Below are positions 15,034 through 22,483 of a stretch of DNA of 36,685 nt, piece after piece (the stretch's first letter is position 1; each line of letters begins with the position of its first letter). The DNA lies in the IMG/VR virus record IMGVR_UViG_3300025402_000031, positions 1 through 36,685 of that record, one strand, 5' to 3'. Origin of the DNA: a virus. The notes beneath the pieces were generated by a model. It was given only the letters and a program-made list of their open reading frames with translations. It had not been told where the DNA came from and did not search any database. Made by a program: the position numbers and the translations under genes.

Positions 15034-16797
15034 TTAAAGCGCAAGTCTGTCAATTCCAAGAGTTTTCAAGTTTAAACGACGAGCACGTTCGCGCACCTCA
15101 GGATTTTTAAACTTAGCAGCAAGTTTAGCTATCTGCCAATTTTGATCTTTTATCTTGGCATTGCTATTAAGCACATGCTCTTTTTTACCGGTTTTACCTA
15201 TGTTGTAGAATTCACCGTCAAAGGTACGGTCTAGTATAGACTTTTTCCTAAAGCCACCCGCTGCCCAAGAAGAATTAGCGGATGCCGACGTAACCTTTTC
15301 GTTATTTATATCGTCGCTATCTTCCTGCGTCTGATCGTGACCTTCATCCTCGACGTCCTGCGGAGAATTTTCGGCTACGCCTAGTTCTTTCCTCAGTTCC
15401 TTATCTTCACGGGCGTCTCTAATTAAGGTATCTTTGTCAATGCCGCCAGCCGCCAGCCACATCTTCAGAGGAATAGGCACACCTTTTTCAGAAACTTTTT
15501 CCAGCATGTCCATAAGGTTGTCTTCGGTTTTACCGGACAAGTCTTTATGCCAATGCAAAACAGGTTGCTTGAGGTTATTGTGATTTACTGTGTTGTAGAT
15601 AAAGTCTACAATTGAGTTTGTTTTAGACTTTTTAGTCTTATCTTTGTATAACTCATTTGCAATACCTAGCAGCGGGAAGAGTTTTTTGTAAAAGATAGAG
15701 TGGGTCAAATGCGAACGATAACCTTGAGTGGTTTCAAGGAAGACTGCAAACGCACTGTCAGAGGCTGCGTAGCTTGCGTCACCAGACAACAAGGCTTCCG
15801 ATATGCCTAGCGCACGTAGCTTATAAGGAGTTAGGACATCGCTCATGTCTGTCCATTTCCAGAACTCACCGCCAGGGCGCACGTCTGTAGCGGTAACTGA
15901 ATTACGAGTAGTAATCCAACCTCCTAAGGGGTCACGCTCTGCCTGTTGAAACCGCTCAGCCAAAAGTTGTAGCTCTTGTGCTGAAGGTGTCCAGATGTCG
16001 TCACCTGCCGTTAAGTGCGTCATTGCTCGTTGACGACGCTGTGCTTCAACCAGAGTGCCTCGGTACATTGTTTTTTCCAACAAGTACATAGGGAGAAGGC
16101 GGTGTAAGTAAGACTGGTACGGGCGATCAGTTAAACCTCGACGTGCCAAGAACAGAGTAGTTACTGGGTCAAGAACAAACGAGCCTTCTTTTAACAAAGA
16201 CACAAAAGAGGGAGGCATTGTCTGCAGGTATTGCCTAGCGTAGTCACTAGGGTTGTTAATAAACTGCATGGTCTCACCAGAAACTGTTACCTGAATTTTA
16301 GGGTCAATGTTGTTAAATGGTGAGGCGGTTAGATTGCACTGCAAGGCGTCGTGCGTAAGGATGTCCATAAAGTTTTTAACTTTAGGATCAACAATAAGAG
16401 AACCTGTGTAGAAACCGTCAACCATGTAAGCCATAGAAATGCGCGGTAGCATCTCCAACATATTGAGGCGGGTTAGGGCGTTATTAAAGATTTCTAAGTC
16501 TTTGTCTTCCAAGCCGCGCAGTTCCCAATCCGAAAACGGGAAGGTAGATTGAATGTCTACGCAAGAGCCACCAACGTTGTCGTGCAAGTAGATATCACGA
16601 TAAAAATACGCAAGCGCCGTCGAGTCTGGAAGATCGGGTGTTGCAGGCAACAACCCAGACATAAAGTAGTTATACTGCCCGCCAGTAAACGCGGAGGCAG
16701 AGACTCCTGAGGTGCCTATTGTGTCTGCTAACAGCGTGTTTTTCTTAGTGCGGATGCCGCTAGCAGTCACTGAAGTGACGTGATCCTTGGTAAACAT
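15034..16797 (-). CDS. Portal protein
   Basis: A 587-residue protein matching portal architecture. The N-terminal part has YFYRDIYLHDNVGGSCVDIQ (residues ~65-84) and the wing/clip region LEKTMYRGTLVEAQRRQRAM. The core has TPYKLRALGISEALLSGDAS and FAVFLETTQGYRSHLTHSIF, characteristic of portals that begin the crown helix region. An acidic stretch (residues ~475-500, DVEDEGHDQTQEDSDD) and a basic C-terminus (about residues 505-587) follow. The portal is the dodecameric ring through which the terminase packs DNA; the terminase gene lies upstream in the same transcript. Ribosome site CAGGAG about 7 bases before the ATG. No prohead protease or capsid gene follows. Confidence 0.9.
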   Translation of the reverse strand: MFTKDHVTSVTASGIRTKKNTLLADTIGTSGVSASAFTGGQYNYFMSGLLPATPDLPDSTALAYFYRDIYLHDNVGGSCVDIQSTFPFSDWELRGLEDKDLEIFNNALTRLNMLEMLPRISMAYMVDGFYTGSLIVDPKVKNFMDILTHDALQCNLTASPFNNIDPKIQVTVSGETMQFINNPSDYARQYLQTMPPSFVSLLKEGSFVLDPVTTLFLARRGLTDRPYQSYLHRLLPMYLLEKTMYRGTLVEAQRRQRAMTHLTAGDDIWTPSAQELQLLAERFQQAERDPLGGWITTRNSVTATDVRPGGEFWKWTDMSDVLTPYKLRALGISEALLSGDASYAASDSAFAVFLETTQGYRSHLTHSIFYKKLFPLLGIANELYKDKTKKSKTNSIVDFIYNTVNHNNLKQPVLHWHKDLSGKTEDNLMDMLEKVSEKGVPIPLKMWLAAGGIDKDTLIRDAREDKELRKELGVAENSPQDVEDEGHDQTQEDSDDINNEKVTSASANSSWAAGGFRKKSILDRTFDGEFYNIGKTGKKEHVLNSNAKIKDQNWQIAKLAAKFKNPEVRERARRLNLKTLGIDRLAL

Positions 16798-16997
16798 TGA
16801 GAATCTCCTGGTGGATAATGGGGCTCGACGCTATTATTAGGAGAGAGCATGTCTAGTTCTTCTTTTGCCCTAATATTACGCAACTTTGTCTTCCTGGCTT
16901 GTTTAGTCTTTTTTAGTTCAGATTCGTTTGTTTTTTCTTGTCGTGTCTGGGGCGTTTCTGAATGCTGCTCGTATTGCGAGGCTGAGCTTGACTTCAT
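16767..16997 (-). CDS. Possible small charged protein overlapping both neighbours
   Basis: A 76-codon frame starts at an ATG after AATAGGGAACTAAAAA, the kind of ribosome site used elsewhere in this phage. It lies 80 bases inside the end of the nuclease gene and runs 31 bases into the portal gene. Without it, 16798-16917 would be non-coding. The peptide is Lys/Glu/Gln-rich (SELKKTKQARKTKLRNIRAK) with no recognisable motif. The good leader argues for a real gene. The two overlaps and low complexity argue against, so confidence is limited. Confidence 0.42.
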   Translation of the reverse strand: MKSSSASQYEQHSETPQTRQEKTNESELKKTKQARKTKLRNIRAKEELDMLSPNNSVEPHYPPGDSQCLPRITSLQ

Positions 16998-17355
16998 TTT
17001 TTAGTTCCCTATTCTTTGCAGGCGTAACTTTACGAAGTTTGGTACCGTCTTCACTCATTATAAAAACACCAATACCTTCGGTTATTGTCTCCACAACCTT
17101 TAGATAAACTGGTTCCGGCATTGCATAGTAAAACTGGTTGCAATACTCTAAGTAGGAGCCCTTTTTGCGAGCGTCTGCCTTATAGTCTGAAACTGATGAT
17201 TTTACTTCCACGATAACAATGTGCCCTGTCATAGCTAGAACAAGAAGATCGGCTCGTAAACGGCCTCTGCGCAAAAGTCCTAATTCAGGAAAAATTACGC
17301 GCTTTTTCTTTTTGTAATACTGAGCTATGCGAGTTTTTATGTTATCAGCTATCAT
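16918..17355 (-). CDS. PD-(D/E)XK-type nuclease, MmcB-like
   Basis: A 145-residue protein with a nuclease core: RRGRLRADLLVLAMTGHIVI (residues ~29-48) then VEVKSSVSDYKADARK (49-64) and YLEYCNQFYYAMPEPV (68-83). Asp36, Glu50 and Lys52 form the D...ExK signature. The pattern of RAD, then ExK, then a YLEYC.QF..A.P strand matches the MmcB (DUF4144/YraN-like) DNA-repair family of bacteria. It is a small, single-domain enzyme between a lysine-rich protein and the portal. A repair or packaging-associated DNA-cutting role is possible. Start codon overlaps the upstream stop (ATGA). Confidence 0.9.
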   Translation of the reverse strand: MIADNIKTRIAQYYKKKKRVIFPELGLLRRGRLRADLLVLAMTGHIVIVEVKSSVSDYKADARKKGSYLEYCNQFYYAMPEPVYLKVVETITEGIGVFIMSEDGTKLRKVTPAKNRELKNEVKLSLAIRAAFRNAPDTTRKNKRI

Positions 17356-18089
17356 GTAGATATAAATGCGATTACCTGTGCTTTAGCCTCAGTGTAGGCC
17401 AGTTGAATTGCCGTAGCAATTCTCTCAAGGCTTTCGGCTTTTGTTTTCTTTGCTTCTCTATAATTTTCCGGTGTCATTAAGTCTTTAAGAATGTTATCCG
17501 TCTTGGCGTTTTCTTGAATAAGCAACATGCCTAAATCCAGGAACATAGGGCGGATAATCTTTTCAACTAGTGCCTCACCAAGAGCGCCTTTGTCTCGCGT
17601 AGATTGAATATCGATTAAAACTTCGCGTAGAGAAGTGATTAGCGAGTTTAATTGATAGACAGACCTTTGACCTTTAGACTCTCGAACATTGTGCTCTGCA
17701 TATGGCAAAACGTCTACCAGCGACTGTAGTAGACGTTTTTGAATTAGCGAAGTTGCAGATTCGTTCTTGTTAACCTCTAAAAGCTGCATGATTTCTTCTG
17801 AGGAATCGCCCAGAATAGAAACCATTCCCTTTGTGTTTAACTTTGATATGCGCGCCTTTTTACCCTGAGCTATCGAAGTTGCTACTTTATTTTTCAGTAC
17901 AGCAACTTCGTTTCTTCCTCTTTTAGGTTTAGGTACCTTAGGAGTTTTAACTGCTTTGGCTAATTTGGCTGTTTTGTCTGTTCCAGATACGTCTAAAGTC
18001 TTAACCTTTGGCGTTGCTCGCTTTGTTAGAGTCTGCTTAGGCTTTGGCTTTTTAGTTGGAAGTGGATTTTGTTTTTTAGTTGTGGCCAT
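17352..18089 (-). CDS. Lysine-rich protein of unknown function
   Basis: A 245-residue protein. The first ~70 residues are extremely basic and proline-rich (NPLPTKKPKPKQTLTKRATP, VKTPKVPKPKRGRNE), like a disordered nucleic-acid-binding tail. Residues ~95-240 are predicted helical (EEIMQLLEVNKNESATSLIQ, LEKAIRP-type heptads) without cysteines or catalytic motifs. It lies between a zinc-knuckle protein and the nuclease, upstream of the portal. Binding DNA or acting as an internal head protein is conceivable but unproven. The ATG at 18089 overlaps the upstream gene by 14 bases; a TTG at 18107 is less likely. Confidence 0.85.
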   Translation of the reverse strand: MATTKKQNPLPTKKPKPKQTLTKRATPKVKTLDVSGTDKTAKLAKAVKTPKVPKPKRGRNEVAVLKNKVATSIAQGKKARISKLNTKGMVSILGDSSEEIMQLLEVNKNESATSLIQKRLLQSLVDVLPYAEHNVRESKGQRSVYQLNSLITSLREVLIDIQSTRDKGALGEALVEKIIRPMFLDLGMLLIQENAKTDNILKDLMTPENYREAKKTKAESLERIATAIQLAYTEAKAQVIAFIST

Positions 18090-19050
18090 TTGGCATTGGG
18101 ATAGCAATACGATCGGTAGCGCAAGTCCACATCTTTCCCGATGCAGTGCTTGTAACTTTCATTGGTGTGCGACACTCAGGGCAAAGTCCTGCGCCTGCAA
18201 CCTCTGCGCTCATGTTAACCCGAGCAGTAACTTTATTCTCACTAGTCTTATCATCCTCATTTTCAGGAATTAGACTACTAAGGTCCGCTGTCTCAAGTTG
18301 CTGCGCAAGAATCTTTACAGCCTCCTCCAGGGTAGCATCAAAATTCATGTCAACGGCAATTACGCTTTCCGAAGATAAAACCGTTGCGTGATGAATTGCA
18401 CCTTTAACTGCTGCCTTGGTTATTGATTCAAGAGCTAAGTGTTGCACCGCATGACCCATTAGAATAGCTGCACCCTCTTCCAACAGGTGTGCCAAATGTC
18501 CACCGGTTGCGATTGCAATCGCAACCGCAGCTAAGTCAGCGGCTACTGCGGCTAAGGCATGTTTATCATGCTCATCTAAAGGTTTACGTTTAGCTAGTTT
18601 AATGCAGGCACTGCCCGCAACTTTGAATTCTTTACCTTCATGCTTAAGATGACTGACAACATTTTTGGCTTTAGTAACCAAGAATCCGCCAATCTTTTTA
18701 CGCAGCGGAGAGTTAGGTTTCATTTCAGGTGACGCGGCTGCCTTGTGCATAACCGCAACTGCTTCATGACCTGGGTGAGGCAAAACAGCGACAGGGCCAT
18801 TGCTATGCTCTTCTGTCTGAGCAGGCTTCTGCTCTTTGTTTTCTTTGTGCTCTACAGGCGTAGACTCTTTGCCTTCTTTGGCTTTTTTATGCATCTCAGC
18901 ATATTTAGAATTTGGATGTTCTTGAACGTACTCTTCTTTAGACGTATCAGACAATTCGTCCCACCAATTGGCTGTCAAGGTTGTTGTATCTTCTTTTTGG
19001 TCACCAAAAGAAACTTTAGCTTCAAGCCAGGCTGCAGGTATTTTAGACAT
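18076..19050 (-). CDS. Hydrophobic/alanine-rich protein with C-terminal Cys motif
   Basis: A 324-residue protein. Residues ~28-50 contain NWWDELSDTSKEEYVQEHPN, a W..LS...EEY...HP.S.Y motif common in phage virion-associated proteins. A charged linker follows (~55-90). Residues ~165-230 are Ala/His-rich and hydrophobic (HALAAVAADLAAVAIAIATG). The C-terminus has GLCPECRTPMKV then MWTCATDRIAIPM, a three-cysteine element seen at the end of several phage structural proteins. Function unknown; an internal head or ejection protein is possible, given terminase and portal neighbours. A perfect 24-base palindrome lies in the Ala-rich segment at 18504-18527. Site AAGGAA precedes the ATG. Confidence 0.88.
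   Translation of the reverse strand: MSKIPAAWLEAKVSFGDQKEDTTTLTANWWDELSDTSKEEYVQEHPNSKYAEMHKKAKEGKESTPVEHKENKEQKPAQTEEHSNGPVAVLPHPGHEAVAVMHKAAASPEMKPNSPLRKKIGGFLVTKAKNVVSHLKHEGKEFKVAGSACIKLAKRKPLDEHDKHALAAVAADLAAVAIAIATGGHLAHLLEEGAAILMGHAVQHLALESITKAAVKGAIHHATVLSSESVIAVDMNFDATLEEAVKILAQQLETADLSSLIPENEDDKTSENKVTARVNMSAEVAGAGLCPECRTPMKVTSTASGKMWTCATDRIAIPMPNGHN
18504..18527. repeat. 24-base perfect palindrome inside a coding region
   Basis: The half-site cggttgcgattg is followed by its exact reverse complement with no spacer. It lies in the Ala/Ile-rich segment VAIAIATG of the gene at 18076-19050. Alternating GCN and ATY codons favour such a match, so codon bias may explain part of it. The length still makes it worth noting. 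Confidence 0.65.
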
Positions 19051-19060
19051 AACAGGTTCC

Positions 19061-19672
19061 TTATTTCTGAATTTTTAAATTTTTAAGTTTAACTAAAGAC
19101 GTTGCTTCGCATTGTTTAATAACGTCCTCAATCGTAAACGACAACTCTTTGCCTAGACCAGCCTCTAAACCAAAAATGCCAATTAGTGTGGCGTCTAGTT
19201 GGTGAGGTTGAACTCTTGTAGTAGGATAAATTTCTTTAAGGTCCATATTGAACCTACGGTTAAATTTATTTTTCCAAGCAGAGGCAATGGTCAACTTCAT
19301 GGGCAATTTCGGATAACGACCTCTAATAAGACCAAGCATTGCAGAAACTTGTTCAATAAGCGGGCCACCATTACCTCGCGTTTGAAATCTTTCTGCTACA
19401 ACGCCCTTGGGGTTGCCCAAGTCTATCCAAGCTTTAATCTCTTTCATGAAAGCATCTGAGGACATCCCAAAGGATACCAAGTCATTAACTGGCCGCATTA
19501 AAACAGCATTGGCATAGACTTTAATTTTACCGTTACTGGTGCCTACAAGAGCAATACCAAAATTCCTAGAGCCAGGGTCCATGCCTAGAATTACTACCTG
19601 ATCTCTGACGACTATCTTAGTAGGAAGCTCGTAAACTTCATTGGGCTTTGGTGGTTTTTTAGTTTTGCGCAT
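19061..19672 (-). CDS. RuvC-like Holliday junction resolvase
   Basis: A 203-residue protein with RNase H-fold resolvase motifs: VVILGMDPGSRNFGIALV (Asp32), KGVVAERFQTRGNGGPL (Glu94) and RVQPHQLDATLIGIFGLE (Asp160). These fit the DDE layout of RuvC and its viral relatives, such as poxvirus A22 and phage resolvases. It would cut branched DNA left by recombination-dependent replication, so that concatemers can be packaged. It directly follows the large terminase gene. I prefer the ATG at 19672; a TTG at 19720 would overlap the terminase stop by seven bases and give 16 more residues. Confidence 0.92.
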   Translation of the reverse strand: MRKTKKPPKPNEVYELPTKIVVRDQVVILGMDPGSRNFGIALVGTSNGKIKVYANAVLMRPVNDLVSFGMSSDAFMKEIKAWIDLGNPKGVVAERFQTRGNGGPLIEQVSAMLGLIRGRYPKLPMKLTIASAWKNKFNRRFNMDLKEIYPTTRVQPHQLDATLIGIFGLEAGLGKELSFTIEDVIKQCEATSLVKLKNLKIQK

Positions 19673-19713
19673 GTAATAAAATTGAACTTTGAGTGCCCAA
19701 TTGTCATACCGAT

Positions 19714-21804
19714 CTACCAACTTCTAGGTATAAATACAGGCATAGGCATAGATGAACCTGTACCTGAGTCAGCGTCTATCCACGCGCGAGCTTCCTTAAG
19801 ACGAGCCATAACCTTCTCTTTATGAATTAGAGTTGTCAAGACTAGGGCTCTAAATATGTCGTCTGTGTAACCATCGCCCTTAGTTGGACATTTGCCCACA
19901 CCACCGTCTGTGACAGTTAGCATTTGCAAAAGCAGATGTTTAACAGGTTTGTTATTTAGCGTCTTGTAGGAAATCTGATTTGTAACAACGTCGTCGTAAT
20001 CTACTTGCGCTAAAAATGGCAGCACTATTGATTTATTCTCAAAAGCAGCTACAAGAGAATCGAAGTCCCTACGCTTAGGCGAATACTGTGCCGTCATACA
20101 CCTAGGTTTACTTTGTCGAGGTGCAAGTCCCATATCCTCCTTGGCTCTAGACAAAATGTCCAAAGACTGCCACTGGTCTGCAAACAATGCAACGCCGTTA
20201 ATCTGTTTTAGCACAGGCAAGATTATATTCAGGTAGACTAGGTTAAAATCTATTCGACGTCCGTCATGCGTCATTATCTCAATGACGGTAGTAACAACCG
20301 TCTTTTGCTTATCGAAGTCAAAGTGTGCACCAACTAAAGTAAAGGAATTGTTTGTTGAACCTGCATCAAGACAAACTATAGAAGGGTACTTAGGGCGATA
20401 GCTTTGGGTTAGTTTCCCGTATAAATAACCTGGCTGGTCGTAATGATAGGTAAGCTCGTGCGTATTTTTCTGTGTGAACAAATCCGGAGTAACTTGCGTA
20501 TGCTTCAGGAACGTATTATGAATGATTGGAGGATTAGCACCAAAGTCACGCTCTGCTTTTTCCCAGTTAGTTGCATAGGCTAGAGCAATAATGGGAGAGG
20601 TTCTTTCTAGAGAAGGGTTCACTTTCCAGGTAGGAAGGTTTACGCCTAAAATATACTTCTTTCCTTCTTCTGTTCGTGAGTCTGCCAAGCGACGCATAAC
20701 CTTGTCTCGAACAGACATTGGAGAAGACACACCCATAAAAAGTGCTGACGGACAGTTAACGCCCTGCTGTAAAAGAACAGACTGCGCGGCTTGCGCAGTA
20801 GTTAAACTGGAGACTAGAGACTTGTGGGCTTCGTCTGCGTTAGCACGTTTATCTGTGGCTTCTTCTGCTTCTGGGTCTGGAAGAGGAAACAAACCTAATT
20901 CGTCAATTAGAGCTAGAACACGAGTATCACCACGGAGTGTTTCACCTCGGGGCCCTGAGAAGTAAAATTTCAGTCCCTTGTGGAAGTATTTAAAATACTC
21001 ACTACGCTTGCGAACAAGCTCTACACCATATTTTTTCTCATAGTGTGCAAGCATTGCGTCGTACTGTTTAAACCATTCTGAATCTGAAATAACGTTCATA
21101 AAAGGCGTCCACAGAGTTGTTGCACGACTTGCGGTCAGTGCAACAAAGGTACCAGTCAACTCTGTTGAAGCCTGCATTGAATTTGTCATGTCAGCAAGCC
21201 GTGGAAACTTTAGCCACCTATGCAAAGAATAAGTAGCGTAGCCGCCAGCAGCCGAAGATGATTTACCAGAGCGCTGGCCTAGAACATTTACAAGCTCAAC
21301 ATAGTTGTTTAGACCGTGGTTTTTTATTAGCTCACCTTTGGTACGCTTGCATTTGGGACATACACCGTGTCGTAAAATCTTTAGGCCTTGCTTAATCTCT
21401 TTAGAGGGCATAGACTTGTCTACGTTTTCAATTACCCAGTCCAGATTAAGCCAGCGTTTGTCCGAGCATACAGGACATACCTCGCCAAAGAGCATTAGCC
21501 CGGTCCACATTTGAATCATCCACGGCGGCTTATTCTCGTTAATAATTAAACGTAGACTATAATCGTAATATGAGGAGGCCTGCTCAAGGTCTCTGTCGTC
21601 AATCTTCAAGTCGCGCATCAGCCCAGTATCTGGGTCGGTAGACTCAGACATGATTTTAACAATGTCAAAGTTGTCGTCGTCAATCTCCAAGGTAGGTTGG
21701 GTAGGCACAATAACAGAAGAGTCATTTGTACTAGGACCCTTCATTAAGTTGCCAAACAAAGCTTGTAGCTGTTTTAGTTCTCTATCTTGCGCCAAATTTT
21801 TCAA
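19714..21804 (-). CDS. terL: Terminase large subunit
   Basis: A 696-residue DNA-packaging motor. Walker A is GQRSGKSSS (residues ~176-184) and Walker B is RVLALIDELGLF (Asp301, Glu302). The RNase-H-like nuclease has SIVCLDAGSTNNSF (Asp480), LFADQWQSLDI (Asp543) and YTDDIFRAL (Asp648/649). Unusually, a CPVC...CPKC pair (residues 110-113 and 149-152) lies before the ATPase, a likely zinc-binding insert. The protein pumps and cuts concatemeric DNA and docks on the portal. It starts at TTG (21804), supported by GGAG seven bases upstream; the first ATG would remove 20 residues. It overlaps the preceding gene by 23 bases. Confidence 0.96.
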   Translation of the reverse strand: MKNLAQDRELKQLQALFGNLMKGPSTNDSSVIVPTQPTLEIDDDNFDIVKIMSESTDPDTGLMRDLKIDDRDLEQASSYYDYSLRLIINENKPPWMIQMWTGLMLFGEVCPVCSDKRWLNLDWVIENVDKSMPSKEIKQGLKILRHGVCPKCKRTKGELIKNHGLNNYVELVNVLGQRSGKSSSAAGGYATYSLHRWLKFPRLADMTNSMQASTELTGTFVALTASRATTLWTPFMNVISDSEWFKQYDAMLAHYEKKYGVELVRKRSEYFKYFHKGLKFYFSGPRGETLRGDTRVLALIDELGLFPLPDPEAEEATDKRANADEAHKSLVSSLTTAQAAQSVLLQQGVNCPSALFMGVSSPMSVRDKVMRRLADSRTEEGKKYILGVNLPTWKVNPSLERTSPIIALAYATNWEKAERDFGANPPIIHNTFLKHTQVTPDLFTQKNTHELTYHYDQPGYLYGKLTQSYRPKYPSIVCLDAGSTNNSFTLVGAHFDFDKQKTVVTTVIEIMTHDGRRIDFNLVYLNIILPVLKQINGVALFADQWQSLDILSRAKEDMGLAPRQSKPRCMTAQYSPKRRDFDSLVAAFENKSIVLPFLAQVDYDDVVTNQISYKTLNNKPVKHLLLQMLTVTDGGVGKCPTKGDGYTDDIFRALVLTTLIHKEKVMARLKEARAWIDADSGTGSSMPMPVFIPRSW

Positions 21805-22483
21805 TTACATTCTCCACAGTTTTTTCAATAAGCCTGCTAGAATTTTTCAAGGAGTCTTTATTAGATTCTTTAGGAAGATTCTTCAGCAAAGCAAGTATCT
21901 GTTTTAAGTCAGGGTCTTGACCTGTTGGAGTAGGAAACATATAAGACAAATGCTCTTTAGGAAGTTTGAAATACTCAACAACAAAAAGAGCTAACCGCAT
22001 TACGGCTGCTCTATTTGCCATGTTATTAAACTTGTCTAAGAGACTAGGGTCAACTTCAGTGTCTAGGAGTCGCTGCACAACCTCTTTTGCCTGTGTCACT
22101 CCGCCGTTAGTAGCAATAGTTAAAGGTGCTAACTCCGTTAGGAAAAATTCCCTAACGGTTTCAATGTTACTCTTTAACTCGGGGCTTAGTTCCGTCTTAT
22201 ACTTTTTAAGCCTAGCAGCTACGTTAGCGTCTATGTGTTCCAAGGCTTGAGGAAGCATCTTTTGTTTTTGCTCCTCAACCTCAATTTCCACAGTTGACAT
22301 AGTAAACCAAAATTTAGAAGACCTAGAACCTTTGGGCTTCTTAATCTTAGGCGGCTTAACTTTCTTAGCTAAATCCTCTTTTGAGGAATATGCCAAGTTA
22401 GTTAAAGCCGCCATAAGAGCGTCTTCTTTATCTAGTTCTACTAGAGGTAGACCTTCGGGCCTTTCAGTCGTCACCGTTGTCAT
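21782..22483 (-). CDS. Helical protein in the position of the small terminase subunit
   Basis: A 233-residue protein directly upstream of and overlapping the large terminase gene. The N-terminal third contains a basic segment (KKVKPPKIKKPKGSRSSKFW). The remainder is helical (ALEHIDANVAARLKKYKTEL, VVQRLLDTEVDPSLLDKFNN), and the C-terminus is charged. No helix-turn-helix is clear. Small terminase subunits commonly sit here, so that role is possible, but there is no motif support. The ATG at 22483 has GGGAG about eight bases upstream, which decides it over a GTG at 22492. It overlaps the recombinase stop by 20 bases. Confidence 0.87.
   Translation of the reverse strand: MTTVTTERPEGLPLVELDKEDALMAALTNLAYSSKEDLAKKVKPPKIKKPKGSRSSKFWFTMSTVEIEVEEQKQKMLPQALEHIDANVAARLKKYKTELSPELKSNIETVREFFLTELAPLTIATNGGVTQAKEVVQRLLDTEVDPSLLDKFNNMANRAAVMRLALFVVEYFKLPKEHLSYMFPTPTGQDPDLKQILALLKNLPKESNKDSLKNSSRLIEKTVENVIEKFGAR

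Noticed and set aside
22135-22158. 8-base perfect stem with 8-base loop inside the gene upstream of terL
   Set aside because: Several hairpins of this size are expected by chance in 36 kb, and there is no T run or gene boundary nearby.
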